DNA of 64,000 bases from Actinomyces polynesiensis. GTDB lineage: Bacteria; Actinomycetota; Actinomycetes; Actinomycetales; Actinomycetaceae. The translations under genes were made by a program, and so were the position numbers. The DNA is taken from assembly GCF_000820725.1 (NCBI RefSeq), contig NZ_CCXH01000111.1, forward strand, positions 1-64,000, read 5' to 3'. Positions 62,233-64,000 of the stretch are shown here, in pieces (the first letter of the stretch is position 1; every line of letters begins with the position of its first letter). The notes below the pieces were generated by a model. The model ran no database searches. It saw nothing but the letters and a program-made list of their open reading frames with translations, and was not told where the DNA came from.

Positions 62233-63207
62233 TCAGGGGTGCGGCGGTCCGACGGGGGGCTCCACCACCCACGGCCGCAGGGACATGGCGTGCAGGTCGA
62301 GGGCCTCCTCGATGTCGGAGGCGGTCCGCGCGCCGGGGATCCCCAGGGACTCGCCGATCCACCCGACGACATCGGCGGGGGACCAGCCGAGACCGCGCAG
62401 GTCCGCCAGGGTCACCGCCCCGTCCCGTTTGGCCAGCCGGGTGCCCCCGCGCGTCACGGCCAGGGGCACGTGCACGTAGTCCGGCACCGGGATGCCCAAC
62501 AGGGAGGCCAGGCACGCCTGGCCCGGTGCCTGCCCGAGGAGGTCGTCCCCGCGGGTCACCTGGTCCACGCCCTGGAAGCCGTCGTCCACGACCACCGCCA
62601 GGTTGTAGGCGGGCACCCCGTCGGAGCGCTGGACGACGAAGTGGTCGACGGGTCCGGTGAAGTCCCCGTGGAGCTCGTCATGGACGGTCCAGGTGGGCGC
62701 GGGGGCGCGCAGCCGCAGGGACGGTCGGCGTCCCTGCGCCGCCAGGCGCGCGCGGCGTTCCCGGCGCTGGTCCTCGGTGAGGTCCAGACAGGTGCCGGGG
62801 TAGTGGCCCGGGGGGACGTGCGGAGCGGAGGAAGCCTCCCGCACGTCCCGGCGGGAGCAGTAGCACTCGAAGACGTCCCCGGCCCGCACCAGGCGTTCGA
62901 GGGCGGCGCGGTGCGCCTGCGAGCGGGTCGACTGCACCAGCACCTCCCCGTCCCAGTCCAGCCCGATCGCCGCGAGGTCCTCCAGCTGGCGCTCCGCCGC
63001 ACCGGGGAGGACCCGGTCGATGTCCTCGATCCTCATGACGAAGCGACGTCCGGTGCGACGGGCCCAGGTCCAGGCCAGCACCGCGGTGCGCAGGTTGCCC
63101 ACGTGCAGGTCACCCGAGGGTGAGGGGGCGAAACGTCCGGCCCCGGGGGCCGGGACACGGCCGCGGCCGTGCAGGGGCCCGGAGGGTGAGGGCGCGGAGG
63201 GAGACAT
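62233..63207 (-). CDS. gluQ: Glutamyl-Q tRNA(Asp) synthetase
   Basis: 324 aa: truncated glutamyl-tRNA synthetase with GRFAPSPSGDLHVGNLRTAV (HIGH-type motif as HVGN) and the KLSKR-type loop seen as TRLAKRDGA, and CYCSRRD for zinc. No anticodon-binding domain. It glutamylates queuosine in tRNA(Asp). Start ATG 63207 follows TAGACT by seven bases; the frame continues upstream without start signals. Confidence 0.9.
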   Translation of the reverse strand: MSPSAPSPSGPLHGRGRVPAPGAGRFAPSPSGDLHVGNLRTAVLAWTWARRTGRRFVMRIEDIDRVLPGAAERQLEDLAAIGLDWDGEVLVQSTRSQAHRAALERLVRAGDVFECYCSRRDVREASSAPHVPPGHYPGTCLDLTEDQRRERRARLAAQGRRPSLRLRAPAPTWTVHDELHGDFTGPVDHFVVQRSDGVPAYNLAVVVDDGFQGVDQVTRGDDLLGQAPGQACLASLLGIPVPDYVHVPLAVTRGGTRLAKRDGAVTLADLRGLGWSPADVVGWIGESLGIPGARTASDIEEALDLHAMSLRPWVVEPPVGPPHP

Positions 63208-63479
63208 CTCCACGAGTCTAGGTCGGCTCCGGGGGAGTGGGCCCGGGCACCGGGGCCCGGACACTGGGTGCCTGGGACTGGGTGCCGGGTCCCGTCGCCT
63301 GTGGTCGGTGCGGGCCCGGGCTCCTCGGTTGACCGCCCTGACCTCGTCGTTCGCGGTCATCGAGTTCACAGGCGCGCGGCGGGCGACGCACAGGTGATCC
63401 ATGGTTTCGACCCCTAGCGTCGGGGGCGTTCGTCAGCGAGATGTCCGGTCTCCTGAGACACGATCGATGGAAGAGAGAC

Positions 63480-64000
63480 ATGTCCCTCCTGCGAAACCGC
63501 CGTCCCAACGTCTTCGCGATCCTGCTGTGGGTGGTGGCACTGGCACTCCTGGTCGCCGGGTTCATCGTCCGCCACCACGGGATCAGTGCCTACGCCTCCG
63601 CCTACGCCAACTCCTCGAGCGTCGCTGACGAGCTGACGTACTACACGTCCATCATCACTGCCCAGTACACGGCCGACCTGGGCAACCAGCTGATGGCAGC
63701 CGGTGCGCTCGCGGTGGTCATCGCTCTCCTGTACCAGGCGCTCTCGGCGGTGCTGCGCCGCGGTGCGGGGGTGGCGCAGCCCGGTGACGTGGCGGGTGCC
63801 GGGTCCGTGGTCGGCGAGGTCGACGAGCCCGTCTCGTCCGACACCGTGCCGGTGGAGGAGTCCGAGTCGCCGGTCGCAGCGGGGGTCGTCCTCGTCAGCG
63901 AGGAGATGGACGGGGCCGACGTGACCCCGGCGGAGCGCTCCCTGCGGGATGTCGTCGTGCCGGGCCCCGCCGTGCAGGACTCCGAGGCGCCGGGTGCTGC
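63480..64000 (+). CDS. Membrane protein, partial (runs off the window)
   Basis: The ATG at 63480 follows GGAAGAGAG. The product starts MSLLRNRRPNVFAILLWVVA with two predicted membrane segments (about 12-28 and 73-90) and a long Val/Ser/Glu/Asp/Pro-rich acidic tail that is still open at 64000. No family recognised. Confidence 0.72.
   Translation, partial: MSLLRNRRPNVFAILLWVVALALLVAGFIVRHHGISAYASAYANSSSVADELTYYTSIITAQYTADLGNQLMAAGALAVVIALLYQALSAVLRRGAGVAQPGDVAGAGSVVGEVDEPVSSDTVPVEESESPVAAGVVLVSEEMDGADVTPAERSLRDVVVPGPAVQDSEAPGA

Overview
The window is one stretch of a high-GC Gram-positive chromosome. The density of GTG/ATG starts, the LAxTG-type sorting signal, a glutamate-type ABC importer, DUF4342 and the overall gene style point to an actinobacterium, most likely in or near Actinomycetaceae (Actinomyces-like). 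That assignment is inference from gene style only. Many chromosomal genes appear to be leaderless: a -10 hexamer ends 6-8 bases before the start codon (for example at 721, 3629, 6717, 28175, 34457, 38443, 60178 and 63207).

Layout. 1-4300: 3' end of an S10 carboxypeptidase with a duplicated copy of its last 57 bases, an ATPase-gene fragment, an unknown 335-aa gene, a pRiA4b ORF-3-like gene flanked by two copies of a 70-bp imperfect palindromic repeat, and a vapBC-type toxin-antitoxin pair. 4499-11209: a sugar-use locus in two divergent units (DeoR regulator plus GH4 6-phospho-glycosidase one way; PfkB kinase, sugar-binding lipoprotein and two ABC permeases the other way). 11271-18346: CopB-type copper ATPase with a CsoR-like operator, an SDR, an App1/DUF2183 protein, DUF4342 protein and an MFS transporter. 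18475-19377: an FMN riboswitch upstream of a frameshifted, C-terminally truncated riboflavin synthase gene. 19729-24540: a three-gene operon of two polytopic membrane proteins and a NirK-like copper nitrite reductase. 24550-26335: decayed AbiEii-like and DUF4143 ATPase genes. 26505-34457: phosphoglucomutase, an AGE-family epimerase, a C26 peptidase, a polar amino-acid ABC importer without its ATPase, and a quinone oxidoreductase. 34576-44667: two tRNA-Ser genes, a large secreted discoidin-domain wall protein, an MFS exporter, M20 peptidase, amidohydrolase, PfkB kinase and tRNA-Arg(ACG).

The main accessory element is a 15.35-kb prophage (44632-60057) integrated at the 3' end of tRNA-Arg, bounded by perfect 80-bp direct repeats. 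It is very compact yet carries repressor and Cro-like regulators, HNH, both terminase subunits, portal, a fused protease-capsid protein, connectors, tail genes, tape measure, endolysin, two holin-like proteins and a tyrosine integrase. Its repressor gene runs through the attachment site. In the prophage it ends in a stop codon supplied by host tRNA DNA (107 aa). In the reconstructed phage circle the same frame continues 22 codons past the core and overlaps the next gene by ATGA. This is the layout of the integration-dependent immunity switch known from mycobacteriophage BPs and relatives.

After the prophage come a proline-iminopeptidase-like hydrolase, an MgtC-family membrane protein, GluQRS (tRNA-Asp queuosine glutamylation) and the start of an unknown membrane protein that runs off the window.
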